From NCBI RefSeq assembly GCF_907165205.1, contig NC_058190.1, forward strand, positions 35,925,345-35,989,344: DNA of 64,000 nucleotides, given 5' to 3'. The translations under genes and the position numbers were made by a program. Positions within the stretch are counted from its first letter, which is position 1, and the number at the start of each line of letters is the position of its first letter. The stretch comes from Coccinella septempunctata (Eukaryota; Arthropoda; Insecta; Coleoptera; Coccinellidae). Below are positions 27,401 through 42,400 of this stretch, piece by piece. The notes beneath the pieces were generated by a model. That model saw only the letters and a list, made by a program, of their open reading frames with translations, searched no databases and was not told the origin of the DNA.

Positions 27401-30400
27401 GATTTAAGACCGAATTAGAGAAGTAAATAATGTTTTGATTACCAAGGAGGAATTTTCATCTTAATAATTCCATACTACTCAAGATATTTTCCATATTTCA
27501 AAAGTGAAATCAGGTCTACATATACAGATAGGAATCGGGAAGCCAGTGAAGAAGTTGAAAATCTTTTTACAGTTTTATTGATTTTATTCGAATCAACGAT
27601 TCATGTCGTATAAATTGCTCGTGTGAATTAAATAAATAGTAATACCGTCCCTTGTTCCTTCTAACGATCAAAAAGATCTTACAAATTTAGTACCTACTTC
27701 AATATAGAATACAACATAGGTGCCGCAAAAATTTCAGCCACATTCTATAAAAAAATAATTGCCTATTGTTAGTGTGAAAGGTTCTCCTATAGAGACTGAA
27801 TTATTTTGGATAGAATGAAGATATGTGGTTTGAAAGGGTAGATTCCATGTTTGCCCATAAAAACTAACTTGATTAATGTTTTCATATAGGCGAGTTATTA
27901 CAAGAACCAAGAACCAGTAATATAAACTGGGCATCAAGATCATCTGACTTGACACGTGAAAGGATTTTCTTTAGGGTTATGTACAAAGTCATCTATCCAC
28001 ATTATATTTCTTTTTTTTTTCGTTGTCTGTATGTGAACTTCCATGACGTATCGTACAAATATATCTGAAATAATTGAGTCTAGTAAAACTAATGAACAGT
28101 CCTAAAACATAATCAGTTTCACTATGTCGTTTCGACAATGACTTTGAAGCGATATAATATTTTTTTATCTTATATTTACATTCCAAATAAGCCACAAATA
28201 GATAGAGGAATATGTATGCTTCTATCGAAGAATTCAACTTTGTTGAATTCAACAATACCAGTTCATTTATTTTTGAAGAACACTTTGAGTCCTTTATAGA
28301 AAGAACAAATATTTTGTTTATGACATATGTAACACGGTGGAAAAATGAAAAAGTAAACTTTCAGTGTTTTCAAACCATTTCTGCTATAAGCAGTGGAAAA
28401 AGTGGTTTTTTCCACCGTGTTCTGAGCTTCAACCCACTGCCCCTAATGTTGAAGAGGGGTGTTCCAATAGCTCATTTCCTCTTGAAACCTGTTTTAATTT
28501 TTGACTGAAACAGTAGCGTTTCCGCTACTGTTGCCGTTCATCAAGTAGAATAGTAGAAATGACAAAAGCAATATGGTTATTTCGTTGGCATGTGACATAT
28601 GTCAAAATATTGCAAACTCAGTTCGGAAAAGTTTCGAACAAATATTTCAACAATAGATTTTTGAGGTCAAAAGAATCACTTTTTTTCTATACCAGTTTTT
28701 CTGATTCGACCCTGATAAAAACAAATAGCCATTTTAAGTTTTCATAATGAGCTGTGTCAACCCTAAAAAAACGAAATTACCTTCAGAATAACTAGCTAAA
28801 TCTGTGACGCTAGATATTTGTGGATCTTATAAACAGAGTTTTATTCAGCTTTTTAATTTTTGAACATCAAATTACTCGAAAACGGCTCATTATACAAGAA
28901 AATATGAGGAATACTTTCATTTCACAAAATGTTCAAATATTCATTAAATAGCGTCCAACTTAGTTTCTTTGAATTTTCTCATGATGAGAAACCTAGAACA
29001 CGTAGGTTATATCTTGTGTTCGCAAAAGATTCATTAAATAAATGAAAAATTATATTCCGGAATTCATTTCATTCTATAAAACCGTTTGTGAGATAGAACT
29101 ATTTTTTTATGGTTCTTCATCCTGTAACTTTCAAACCGAGCCGATTCGGAAAAAATGGTAAAGAAAAAAAGTGTTTCTTTTGACCTCTGGAATCTGTGAA
29201 AAAATATTTGTACGAGTCAAAGACTCACCCTGTATAGGACTACAACTCTCAAACAATTCATGAATAATAAAGGGTTGGGCATAAGTCTGGAATAAAATTA
29301 TTATTTCTTCGAACAATAACTCAAAATGAATGCAGCGATAAAACCCTGACTATCTTTTGTTTTAAGACAAAGCAAAAATGACGGTTTCATCGCTGCATGC
29401 AATCTTATGGTGGTTATATTTTTCGTTCAATAGAAATTATACGATCAATTAGAACATCTCAGTTTTATTTAGTTTTGTCGATACAATAATTTATTAAGAA
29501 ACACCCTGAAACTTTGTGAATATTAACTTAATAGGAACACAAACTGCAGGTTCATACAAATTTGAAACCATGCATACATTTTCTGAAACTTTTTAGGGTT
29601 TTCACTCCCAATCTCTGGAACAAAATCAATTCAGAAATTGAAATAACCGAATTGCTCCTGCGTAAATTTTTGCACTATTTGTCAGGAGCAAATCAAGTAG
29701 AGAAAGAAAAAATTGTTGCCTAACAATGAACTGAAAAAAAGGACTTCGAAAATATAATTATGTATAGTGACGTTTCGGTGTCTATATCAGACTCCTTCAT
29801 CAGACGAGAATCCATTTTCAAAAATCTTCTGAATTGTAGCTTTTATTTGACATTAATTTTTTTTCGACTAACTATATTTGCTCCTGACAAATTAGTGCAA
29901 GAATTTACGCAGGAGCAAATCGGTTATCTATTTCAATTTTTGAATTGATTTTGTTCCAGAGATTGGGAGTGAAAACCCTAAAAAGTTTCAGAAAATGCAG
30001 ATCATGTCCCCCCTGTCATAAAAAATCGACCTGTCTGAGTGTTTTCACTAATTTTGATTCGTTGTTGAGTTATTGAGGGTGGACAGTTTTGTATTTCGAA
30101 AGTAATTTGGCATTGCCATCCGCCATACCAGGCTATACCAACCTATTGTAGACGTGGTTCTAAAGCTAAAGGAATTCATTGAACTCTTTTACTTATGTGA
30201 TTATTGTAGCACCCATATTATATTATACAGAGTGTCCCGGAAACCGACGTCAGTCCAGCACATGGTGATAGCTCAATTCTTTTCTGACCAGAATATCAAA
30301 ATTTGGCTCTAGTTAAAGTGTCTTGATTTTCGAGATATCGACAGTTTTGTGAAATTCGTCGAAATCATCACCTCATTGATGGCTTTCAGTACCACGGCTA

Positions 30401-33400
30401 CAAATGTTGATGTTTTGTCGTTTTTTTTCCAATCGAATATTAAGGATGAATCAGCCTATTCAACACGATCAAAGATTATCCCAAGGTTACTATGTAGTGC
30501 TCAGAAAAAAAAATTTAATCGCACTTTTTTTTTTCTCAAATTTTTCCACAAAACTGTCAATATCTCGAAAACCAAGACACTTCCTCAAGAACCAAATTTT
30601 AATACTCTGGTCAGAAATGAATTGAGCTATCACCATGTGCCAGATTGACGTCGGTTTCTGGAACACCTGTATATACTGGATGTTGTCTCCTGAAAAAAAA
30701 CATTCCAAGACCCATATCCCTGAAATTTTCATCGATAATTCTTCACGATCAACAGTTGCTATTCGAAATTCGTGCAAAAAAAGTCAGTTTCCCGTACTGC
30801 TTTCGGGTAGAATAGGTTTATGTACTTATTTTATTGCCACCGTTTGCTGGTCCGCGACTGCGATAAGAATTGAGAGACATTAAACCCGCGACCGAGAGAT
30901 TTGTGGAGGTAATAAAATACCTGTTGCATATTTTACGTCGTTCCCAATTTTTTCCGTGAGGAGAACAAGAAGTTCAAGGTCGTCGTGCCCGTTGACGGAT
31001 AAGCCGAATTCTCTTCATTGTTTTCGGAATTTCGATAGAGTTTACCGAGGTTTTTACATTGTTGTCAATCCCGCGATTCCGTGGTGTAGACACCTTCGCT
31101 TTTGACTGCAAGCATGATCGGGAATATCCGGATTTTGTTTATTTCGTCAACCATCAGCCACCAAATCGAATCAACCCTTAAGGGCATTTCATCGCCAAGA
31201 ATTGCGACAATAATCGATACAAGATGTTGTGAAATGTGTGAAATTTATCTCAGGCGAGACTGAGAGGCGACATGAATTAATATACAAAAGAACTACGAAA
31301 AACTTTTTCAGATATATTAAAACTCTGTCCTATCTATTCTAACGATCCTTAGAAACATTCAGTATACATAGAATTTATCGAATAATTAAACAATTCAGTG
31401 TTTTAGAAAACCACACTTATCGTGTATTTTTTAGTTAATTTTGAATTGATTAATTTTTTGGGAAAAAATCGGACCTGATCAGAAGTTTTGGTTATAGTGT
31501 TGAAGATGCAAAGAAAAGAATGGCTCAATTTTTTAATGTTTTTTTGCTTATCTCTTCATTTCATACTGGTATACTTCGTCATCACGTGAAAATGCGGTAC
31601 CGCATCAATTTTATTTCTTACCTAAATTTTAATTTCTTCAACATGCCATATCTCAGAAAATATTCTAAAAAAAAACTATGTCTGGAGAAGCAATTTCCAT
31701 CAGGAATAAATGGCGCTGATAAGGGGTTCGTTCATTTTCATATTAATTCGTTCTGCGCCATTCAAAAGCCCTCTTCAAGTTCAAAGTTAACATTATTCTG
31801 GATTGAATTAAAAATTGATTATAATGGTTTATCCTCTAGAGTTAGACATATGCCATCTAATTTATATGGCGTTTTCATTATACCTAATTCAATTCAATCA
31901 GTTCGTCACCTCAGAAGCTCAAACATTTTTTATTCGTCAAACGGAATTTTTTTTTCATTGAAGAACAAATATTCATTCATGTTATTAACTTTCCGTGGTG
32001 CAATTATCTCTCCTAAGAATTTCCACATGAAGAAATTTCTCGAAGAGTCTCGCCATTGGCTACAATTCGTATCCTGGTGATATTGAAAAAGGACGTTCGT
32101 TAAGTGCTGCCATCTTTTCTACGAAAGTGGAAACTATTGTAATATCCGTAACTTTCACTTATCGTTCAACTGTTCTAGCAACACCCAACACTAAAGTGAA
32201 AAGCTCACCGACATCCGACATGTGGTTCCAAAAAAAAAACTAACGAACACTGTTCACGTTTATAGAAGATTATTTCATATTGAAAAATAACATCAATCAC
32301 TATCGAGTACAACCTTCGTCACTCAGGAATAATGTAACATTCTACTGGTGCAAGAATTTTCAAAATCGGTTGAGTAGGTCCAGATATTTCCTCCCTAGAA
32401 ACTCACAAATTGGGAGTAGAATGCCAGATTTAATTTTCATCAATTTTGAGTTAGCATCATAGAAATTATTGTAGTAAAGGTAAATAAAACACTATTTCAG
32501 ATTACTTAGGTGATTTTTAATATATCCTCAACATGTTTCGAGCAATTAACAGCTCATCTTCAGGAGAAAAATCTCGAAAGTGAAGCTGAAAAAACGAGAA
32601 AAGACTCCTGGAAAAACAGTAACAAAGCCAAATATAAAATGACAAAAGTATAAAACTGAATGAAATACAACAACCTAAAAAACAAAGACAAAAGAGGAAA
32701 GAAGTCAAAACAATTGAAACTACAAAAATCTGTTGAAGTGAAGACAATATTTAAAAAACAAAAAAAAACAGTGACCAAACAAATCGAAAAAGGCACCAAA
32801 ATATACTCACATGAAAATCATGAAATCTTCATGGACGAATTCACTGAAAGTTGATCAAAGTCGTGCAAATGAAAAATCATACAAAAAAACATGACCTGGT
32901 CTATCAATACTCACAATATTGCACAAAATCAGGTCTGTATTTGAAAATCAAAAGTTTTTTACAAGTTACGAATAGAAGATATAATTCCAATGAATTGAAG
33001 GAGATTCATAAATCTGAAGAGAGAGCGGAAATGCTGGTTCAAATAACAATAACAAGTCTACAGGACAATAAATATGTCCATGAAGTTTTATAGAGTTTTT
33101 GAGAACGTGTTTTGCCCCTTCTGTGCTTTGTGAGAGTAGTATACTGACGATTTCTAAAATCTGAACTGCCCCTTTTGGATGATTCGTAAGGCTAATTTGT
33201 GAGTGATTAAGTTGTTTGGTGTTGTTGAGCCGTCATTGTTATTTTATCGCATATTTCAGACTTTCTGGATTGCTTTCTAGGTGAAGGTGATTTCGTTCAT
33301 GAGTTCTTGATTTATTTCGATATTTAAAAGAATGCAAGTATATGCCACCTCTATTTCTTACTTCATTAATTTCATTTAAAATTTATGTATTTTTCTAGTT

Positions 33401-36400
33401 CTGTGTTCAACTTAAACTGAAGAAAAATATTCAGTTGGTTGAAGTGTGTCTTTCTTGGAGTTCTCAAGGTAATTGAGAAATGAATGTTGAACGATTGCTT
33501 TAATCTGTACGTGTGTTTTCTGAATCATTGTTGAAGGTAGAATTCTGAAAAATCTCGTATTATTATTAGGGTATCTGAAGCAATTGATTTATAAAGAAAA
33601 TTTTGGATGGACATCCATAGATTTAATTTCGATATTTCGTTGACGTAGAGGTAGATACGATAGATGTTTTTGAGTTTTGGAATATCTGCATGTCTTCATG
33701 ATAAAATTATAATTGCTATGAACATCTAGTTTAGCTATGATGGATTCCTCATTCGTGCTTTCCAGAGTCTTATCGTGAACAATCAACCGTTAGTAAATCA
33801 TCCCAAATGAGGTGAAGCTTATTTCTTTGTACCTTCGTTGCATTACGCAGATGACTGAAAACGCAGTGTCTGAGGAACACAGGAAATTGTAGCATAGTAC
33901 GTCATCGATGAGAAACCCATTTTCGATATCTTTCATGCAGACCCCATTGAAACTTATCTACCATAGACCCATTGTGTCAATTCAAAACGCACGATAAGGT
34001 AATAGTTTTTTCACCGGGACACCTGTATTTTTACCGTGTTATAAAGAAATTCATTTCGATGATAAGTGGCTCGTATGACTGCACAGGGATTTGTGTAGTG
34101 AACACCGGGGAAATGACTAGGAACGCATGCCAAAGTGTGAGCAATTGAGTTTATCGTGATTTTTCTTTGCAGTTCGAAAGACGATGAGATTGACAGCAAC
34201 TGTGTGGTGAGAGCTAGAGGACTACCTTGGCAAAGCAGCGACCAGGATATTGCCAAGTTTTTCAGAGGACTTAATGTGGCCAAGTGAGTAAAATGATTCA
34301 AAAACCTAAAAATATATTTTCTGTTTCACTTTAAATGTAGTAGGTACTTGGAAGTGGAAAATTCATCGCTTTGAATAAACCCAATACTAAGTGCAATAAT
34401 TTCATTAGGAATATTGCAGTTTGAGGGCTTTTCTCAAATTCGAACATTGGAAAACATCAGTGTTTTGCCATTATTCTTTATAATTTCGATAACTCTTTGA
34501 TGCACGCACAAAATTCATTGGTTCCTACGTTTCTTGAATTTATCACAAAGGTAATCAAAGTTGGTGGTCGGAGTTTAAAGAACACTTTCCATTTCCAACA
34601 ATAAATTCAACTACCCCCCCCACTCCGCGTAGAGGGTGCATAGCAAACTCCACTATTAAATATGATTAACTTCATAATTTGAAATGCAATTTAATTGTAC
34701 AGCATTTTTTCACAAAAAAGTAGCCAAGCAAGAAGCGCAGATATTAATTTGGTGAGTTACTTTTTGCTCACTCTGTTTACTCCCTTCGAGAATTATTGGT
34801 ATCTCGGGCGGCTGTAAAAAATGGAAATTTTGTTGGTAATACTATCATTCAGTATTCAACCCACATTCAGTAAAATCTTGAGTTTCGGTATTCTGGTTGA
34901 TGTTGATATTGGGAATAAACATTGACCCATAGGTCGATTACATCTATGTATAAGTCTTTGCAATGACCGAATATATTTTGAATTTCGCACTTTTTTTGTT
35001 CTTCGTTCAATCGAAGAATTTAGAAAATAGTTGCATCAATTTTGAATGCTGCTTCATTTTCTCTGAAATCGAGTATTTTTTCAGTTCAAAACTTTTCTTG
35101 GTTATATTCAGAGAATTCAGTTCTATGGGTGAATTTATACATAAATTATTGATCTTCTGTAACCAAATATTATGCTGCTTCTCGACTTTGTAGGCATGCT
35201 GATAACTCTTGAGTTTGAGGCTAGTATATTTAACATCTGGGCAGTCTGAGCTTTCTGTATAAGAATTCTTTGAATTGTAGAATAATTGAATTTTTTTGTA
35301 AAAAAGTACCTACAAAATACACATAAAAATTGATAGCTTACCAAATTGATACTATGCGACAGAAAACATTTTATGTGTGTGTTTCAAAACTATCAACTAT
35401 CCATGCAACTGAAAAAGCCTAAGCACAAAATATAAACATTCATCCACTTCGATAAAATAGTTCTTTAAAAAAATTATTTGAGATGGTATTTATTGAACCT
35501 GATGAATTTCATACAAATCAATTAAATAGTTTCAGACACACGTACATTCAAATTTGAATCAATAAATTTTATCATCAACTTTCTGAATATATAAACGAAA
35601 ATCATTTGTAAGAAGTCATATAAAGAAGTTCTTCGAACGTCACTTTCAAACGCATAACTTGGAAGCTGATAGCTCTGACGGTTTAATGCAGGATGAAGGT
35701 AAATATTATTTGTGTTGAAAGTAGTGATATCATACTCAAATGTTAATTACGATAGTGGCGTAGATTTTAGAAGGAATAAGAGAGTATCGAGTATCGGTAT
35801 TTATCTCTATCGCACACACCTATTGTAAAAAAATACTTCAACCAATTTCGCTAACGTGCGAAGTATCCTTACCTCTGTTAACTGTATTATTTAAAAGTGT
35901 GCATGTAGGTATGCTGAAATCTTTTTCGGGTATTCAAAATGAAACTCTATGTGGATGAAGGTTGTATTTGAACTTCATATTGCTTGGGTTGAACCATATG
36001 GACTTCTATTGAATACGCTTCTTGGACCACGATGGAGTGATTGAAATTAAAAATTTTTGTCGAGAAATGCCATACACTATTGGTCATACTGAAAAGATCG
36101 AGGTGTTATTTTTTTTTCGTTATGAGATTAAATACCGAGGCCCCAATAACTCTGGGCACCACGAAATTGAAAAAGTCAAAGAGTTTCGAGAAAAACCATT
36201 TGGTGTATAGTTATTCAAAGGATCTTTTCGTCAGGGCCATTAGTATAATAATGTCCGATGTTAACTGAGAACTTTCCGTTTCAATAAGCTTCAGCACCCA
36301 ACTCTTTTCTTCCACGTATACCGAAAACAAGAACCTTATCATATTCGTGTGGATTCAAACATAACTATCATAATTTATCAGAGCTTTTCTTCAATTCACT

Positions 36401-39400
36401 GATAAGCCGTAAGGTACGCCAGAGGCCGAGTCATTATTTCTCGAAACATGGAACAGTCGTCAGTGGAGAAATGATAAGATGTCAGACTTTGTACATAATG
36501 TTGTCTGGCTTATGATGTACCACGTGAATTGGGTTACGGTCAGTGACTGTGATGTGTGGTCAATGGTGTGAATTTTGTGTGAACGGTCAATTCTGTTAAC
36601 AATATCATAAATAACCTCTGGTGAGCATATGGCAATTTTAAGCTTCAAATCCTCAGAATTTTGAGGAAGGCTGTAGGTATCATTCAAGCTCCATCTGAAC
36701 TGTGTCCTTCCGAACTTTATAAGGCAAGGTGACACGAATAGGATATTCGCTGTTCTATCTTTCACGAAACTGAAGGCTGTTCTGAAAGTATCTCCTTTAA
36801 TTTTTTTTTAACATCCAAATCATGAACAGTTTTTTGATCGTAGTTAGTTTCGAAACCGCTAAGTAAATTAAAGTGTCTTATATGTTTCCATAGTTGATCA
36901 TTTTTTTTATTTCTTCTAAGCACATAGGTAAGACGCTACAATATAACTTTGGAGTTAGCAACGCTTCCTGATGCATTACTAAGAACGGTGGCTCTACTCC
37001 AGTGAATACAGACTAAACGATGGCTGCGTATTTTGAAAGAAACATTTTGGACGCCACTGTTGCTCTTCTTGCTCATTTTTTTTATAGTTGTTCCGTTCAT
37101 TATGAAGACAACGTGACAATTCTTGTTTTTCGTAGGACGCGTTTACGATTAAAATAAAAATAATTTTAGTAATTTCATTTCCACTACAATGTTTTTCAGA
37201 TTTATACTGCAAATGAATTTTTCCTTTTAATTTAATTTTTTTTAGTTGACGATTTCGAAAAGTTCTCATAACTTTTTTGTCTTTGAAGGTGCAGATCTGA
37301 AACTTGAACCTTCTACAGGCAATTTTTTCGTAGAATCCACTACGAGTTCAAAATATGTTTTCATTTCGAATCATTAGGAGAACTTTCTCTTTTTTTAAAT
37401 GCACACTTTTATTGAATTTGTTATTTTTGAATGGAAAAAATCTTCTGTCAGTAGATTCTACGTATAAAAAGAGCCTAAGAAGGTTCAAGTTTCAGATCTG
37501 TAACTTCAAAGCCAAAAAAAGTTTTCAATTCGTCAAAATCTCATTTTTTGCTAATAACTCAAAAACGAAGAATCGTAGGAGGCTGCGGTTTTCGCCATTC
37601 TTTTCTCTGAAAAAGAGCTATGAAATGTGTCATCCGTTTTCTTCTACCTATCATAGTCCCCGAAATACCCTCAGTAGACAACGAATTTCGCCTACCCTGT
37701 ACATTCGGATTTAAACACAAAAAAATTCACTCTCAAATTCTTACAGTTCTTGTTTCAATAGGTAAGCTTCGGAAAAAGTAAAAAGTCCACCTATGGTTCC
37801 TAATTTGGGAATGAACCAAATAATTATATCTGAAATTTGATTTGAAAAGTTCATATTTTGGTGTAACCGAATAATCATTTTTACGAGAAGCTGCAATTTT
37901 CACTTGTGTCTTACCTATGCTTTTTTAATTCTGAATAATCTTCGTGCAATATGATTCACTTGAAAAGTTGCAGAGTAGTTTATGCAACAAGCCTCTGGGA
38001 ACAATTGATTTAGAATTGATGCTGATTACTCATTCACATACCTGCACATAACATAATACAAAAATTTATGTCAAAGTCTCGGATTATGATCAAAATCATA
38101 ATACACAATAGTGATTTCAAAATAAGAATAAAGTACATAGTGTAAAACTTATAATTCAATAAAACTTTTTCTGAATTTGGTAGAAAACAATATTTTTTTG
38201 CATCTTTAAAAAAATTATATTTATTTACTATTCGTAGACATAGTAGGTAACAATGCTAAACACTATAAGGCATATGCAAACTTTGAAGTATTAGAAAAAG
38301 GATATTCATGAAGGTGCAGTAATTCTTACAAAATTATGTTCATAACAGTCGAAGAAAATTAACATAACTTGAAATGAAATCATTTTTTTTAACCTTCTTC
38401 AAATGAATTTATAAATGACAAAAAAGGGAATCACCATTGCTACACATTCATTTGCACCAATAATTGATAAATAAATTGATATCAATCAGAATGTGAATTT
38501 ATAAACAATAACTCGAAAAACTCAGTCTGTTGCCAAAAAAATTACCCTTCAACTTCAAAAGTTTCAACAACCTTATACCTATTCAATTCTTAGGAACATT
38601 ATCATCTTCTTTGGTCCATCAAGAAATTTAATTATTTGAGATTCATTTATAATACTCACAGCTTATCATAGTTATGATTACAGACACGAGAATAAAATTA
38701 CTTCTAATCAAGAAATCTTTCTTCTTTAGTGTCCTTCGGTTCACTGTCGAGCATTGGTGCCTTTTCATTGTATATTTTCAAACTGAATCAGTTTTCTGTT
38801 TCCTTCTACGCAATATCCTTGAGTATCAACCATAGACTTATTACCCCGAGTATTTTGATATGTCTATGGTATGGGGTTGAATACTCAAAGGCAATATCTT
38901 CCTCCCTGTTGCTCCCGAAAATCTCGAATGTACGCTATATTCATTCCATTGGTTTGTTTCAGGGGTGGAGTAGCACTTTGCCTGTCACCACAAGGAAGAC
39001 GTAACGGAGAAGCTTTGGTCCGATTCATCAATCAAGAGCACCGAGACATGGCCCTGAAAAGACACAAGCACCACATAGGCTCTAGGTACATCGAGGTGTA
39101 TAGAGCCTCTGGTGATGACTTCCTCTCTGTCGCTGGCGGCTCCAACTGTGAGGCGCAGGCGTTTCTATCCCGTGGAGCCGCCGTCATCGTCAGGATGAGG
39201 GGTTTGCCTTATGACTGTACTGCTAAGCAAGTGGTAAGTTGAAATTTATGAAGATTGCATTAAGTGTGGTAATGGAAGCCTTCTCCATGTTATATTCACA
39301 CTGAATATGAAAAATTAAACAATTGACCTGAAGAAATTATGTCTTCTGCCAATTTCACTGACTCTATTTATGACTGAGTTGATTAAGCAGAAAATGTGCT

Positions 39401-42400
39401 CTTCATCTGAAGCTAATACACGATTTTGTTTTGTCTGGATAGCTTCGGAACTCTTCTACTAAACAATTCTTTGTAGCGTTCCCTATTTGTTTTTGTTGCT
39501 TCATTTATTTTATATTTTATTTGCTTGCAGATTCTTATGCATGTATTGTATCTGTCGTAGTGTCTTAGCTGTTCAAGTTTAATAATAATGTTCCTTCTAC
39601 ACTGTAAACTTCAGGTGTTTTTTTCTTTGTCTTTATTTACCTCAATTTTATGAACCTGGAATTTTAAACGATTTTTCTGAATAATATATTCGAAAAAAAT
39701 ACATTTTGAAATCATTTCTTTGATTGATGCAAAAAATTATTGCCCACCACAAAATTCTCATCATCAAATCAATTTTTTTTCACTTTCGAATTGATTTCTG
39801 TATATTCTGAGGTTAATTATTGGCAATAAGCCAACCAGCTATAGAATTAGGCGACTGGCAGCGGAAAAGAAGGAATGCACTATATTTTTCCAAAATTTAT
39901 CTAAAAGGAGCTATGAGTTTTTGAGGGTCCCATTTACTTGGGGAAGAAATCTTATGTATTTAATGATAAAGTGATGTAATGTAAACTCTAGAGTTTTTTT
40001 TTTCAGCTTGAATTCTTCTCATCTGGAGAAAACCCTTGTACCGTACTGGACGGTAATGACGGGGTTCTTTTTGTCAAAAAGTCTGACGGCCGAGCAACAG
40101 GGGACGCTTTTGTCCTCTTTGCCAGTGAATCTGACGCTCCAAAAGCTCTCTCTAAACATAGGGAATGCATAGGTTCACGATATATCGAACTATTTAGATC
40201 TACGACTGCCGAGGTTCAACAGGTAAGTTCTTTAAACATTCCTGATCCCGAAAACCATCAAAATCTTGTTTTTTTCCTCTAGGTTTTGAACAGAACGTTG
40301 GACCCTAAAGTGTACGAGACTCCCGCCCAAATACTACCTCCAATCCACCCTGTGCCTTTATTGCCGCAACATATAATCACTTCTGGGACAAGAAAAGACT
40401 GCATTAGATTAAGAGGTTTGCCTTATGAAGCCCAGGTCGAACACATTTTGGACTTTCTGGGTGACTATGCCAAAAATATCGTCTTCCAAGGTGTACATAT
40501 GGTCTACAATGCTCAGGTGAGAATTTTTCCAATAATTTCCGAAAAACCCAAACTTTGGCTGCACAGTTTATCTATACTTATCTTTCGTCACCCTACACCC
40601 AATGGGTAAAAAGGGTTAAAATTACTATATATATATACTTATCTTTCGTTCACGATATCTTATTTTTCTATTTCACCCATTTCAGAAGACTGAATTTCGA
40701 TAAAGTCTTCGAAAACGTTCAGTTTTGTTGAAGAAAAAATCGTTTCATTGTTGAGTATCCCATGCTTTTGAATCAAAAACTGAGTACTTACGAAGAATTA
40801 ATAGCAAATGAACATTTGCCTTATTTTTCGATGCCTATGAGAAATGTTAGCATTGGTTCTTTGTTCCAGGGACAACCAAGCGGCGAAGCTTTCATTCAGA
40901 TGAATTCAGAGCAGTCGGCCTACATGACCGCCCAACAGAAGCACCACCGCAACATGGTCTTCGGGAAGAAACAGCGCTACATCGAGGTCTTTCAGTGCTC
41001 AGGCGAAGACATGAATCTCGTGCTCACGGGAGGAATACCGGCTCCTGTGTCACCTGCGAAGGCGGCTCCTGCACTTCTCAGTCCCGGTATGTTGCCTTCA
41101 ATTGCTCCCTTACCTCCGACTAATATACCCCCACCACCACCTCCCAGCACTTCTGTGGTCAGTAGTCAGGTTCATCAGAGCTTAGTAACGTCAGCACCCA
41201 CCACGCAGAATTTAGGGTGGGACAATCAGACATTCCTCGCGCAAGAGCAGGCGCATCAGGCTCAGATGATCGCGCATCAGAACCTGATCGCCAGGCAGAG
41301 TCAGGCGGCTCAGATGCAGAACCAAATGCTGCTCATGAATCAGATTGCTCAACATAATTTCGCGGTTCTTAACCACCAGAGTCAGATGGGGACGGTTTCG
41401 CCCGCAACCTCGACTCTGCAGTCTTCCATAATGAAACCTCAGATGTCCTTCATGCCTCATCTGCTTCCCCAAGCGCCCCATCCCTTGGTCTTCCTACCAC
41501 CGAGACTTGGAATGACGTCACTGTCTATCCCTAGAGCTCAGATGCCCTATCCCCACCAGTTCATGGCTGGTGCTGGTCCTGGAATGTATCCCTTAGTTCC
41601 ACAACCTCAGGTAGCGGTCAAACGGTCATACTCCGATGCTTTCACAGATCAGAATACATCAGCTAAAAGGGCTTATTTGCAACCAAACACTGGCACGATG
41701 TACCCGCAATTCTATCCTAATATGTGAAGAAAGATGATCAATGATTATCAGAATGCTCAAAGTAATATATGAATCTGTTTTCATGGAGTTCGTTTTAGAG
41801 TAATTGGTAGGTTCCCTTCATTGACTTTCATCATTACGTTTCAAACACGATTCTAAGTACGAAAAAATTGATTTGTTTGTTGATCGTTATTGTTCAAATT
41901 GCAGTTGTACTTACATAAATACGTGGATAATGTTTATACATCCCCTTATATATTATTAATAAGTGTGTTTTAACTTAATTCCGAAGTTTAAATCGTAAGT
42001 TGAGTTTTTTGTAGATTTTATGCGTTGACGATCTTAAATTCTCTCTTGTTCGATATAAAGTAACTAGTTATTGTTATCGTTTTACTTTATAATATTCTAC
42101 ACATAAGTTTAAAAGTAAGTACTTAATTTGAAATGATAAATTGAATTGTTTTTGGTAATAACCTCTTTTTCGTGAAACTCATCGTTGTGAGATTTATTAT
42201 TAACTTTTGAAAAATTTGTGAAAGATCTCGAAACCATTTCCTCAATATTCTAAATAGTCCCCTTCACCAGATACTCGGTAGTATTTTTGATGATTACCCT
42301 TTATTGACATTAATAAGCCTAAGTGCCTTGAAAAGAAGTAGGTATATGATTATCCCCACAAATTCTTGAGATTATTGATGATGCTCAACTAGCGTTCGTA

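Larger units (their letters stand above)
14403..34172 (+). other. fus intron, 19.8 kb
   Basis: Largest intron, just before RRM1. Contains inverted-repeat elements at about 16427, 18118, 22349, 28640, 29577 and 30226, plus minus-strand ribozyme-like motifs. Stretches 19070-22340, 23040-28200 and 31000-34150 show only AT-rich sequence and chance open frames; 19350-20020 is slightly GC-richer, with overlapping open frames on both strands and no recognisable product. Confidence 0.6.

Noticed and set aside
31520..32080. 186-codon open frame, the longest without recognised homology
   Set aside because: Overlaps a dispersed repeat, has AT-driven composition (Phe/Ser/Asn/Lys-rich), and shows no domain or splice context.
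41212..41481. Minus-strand open frame opposite the fus tail
   Set aside because: Shadow of the real coding sequence on the plus strand.
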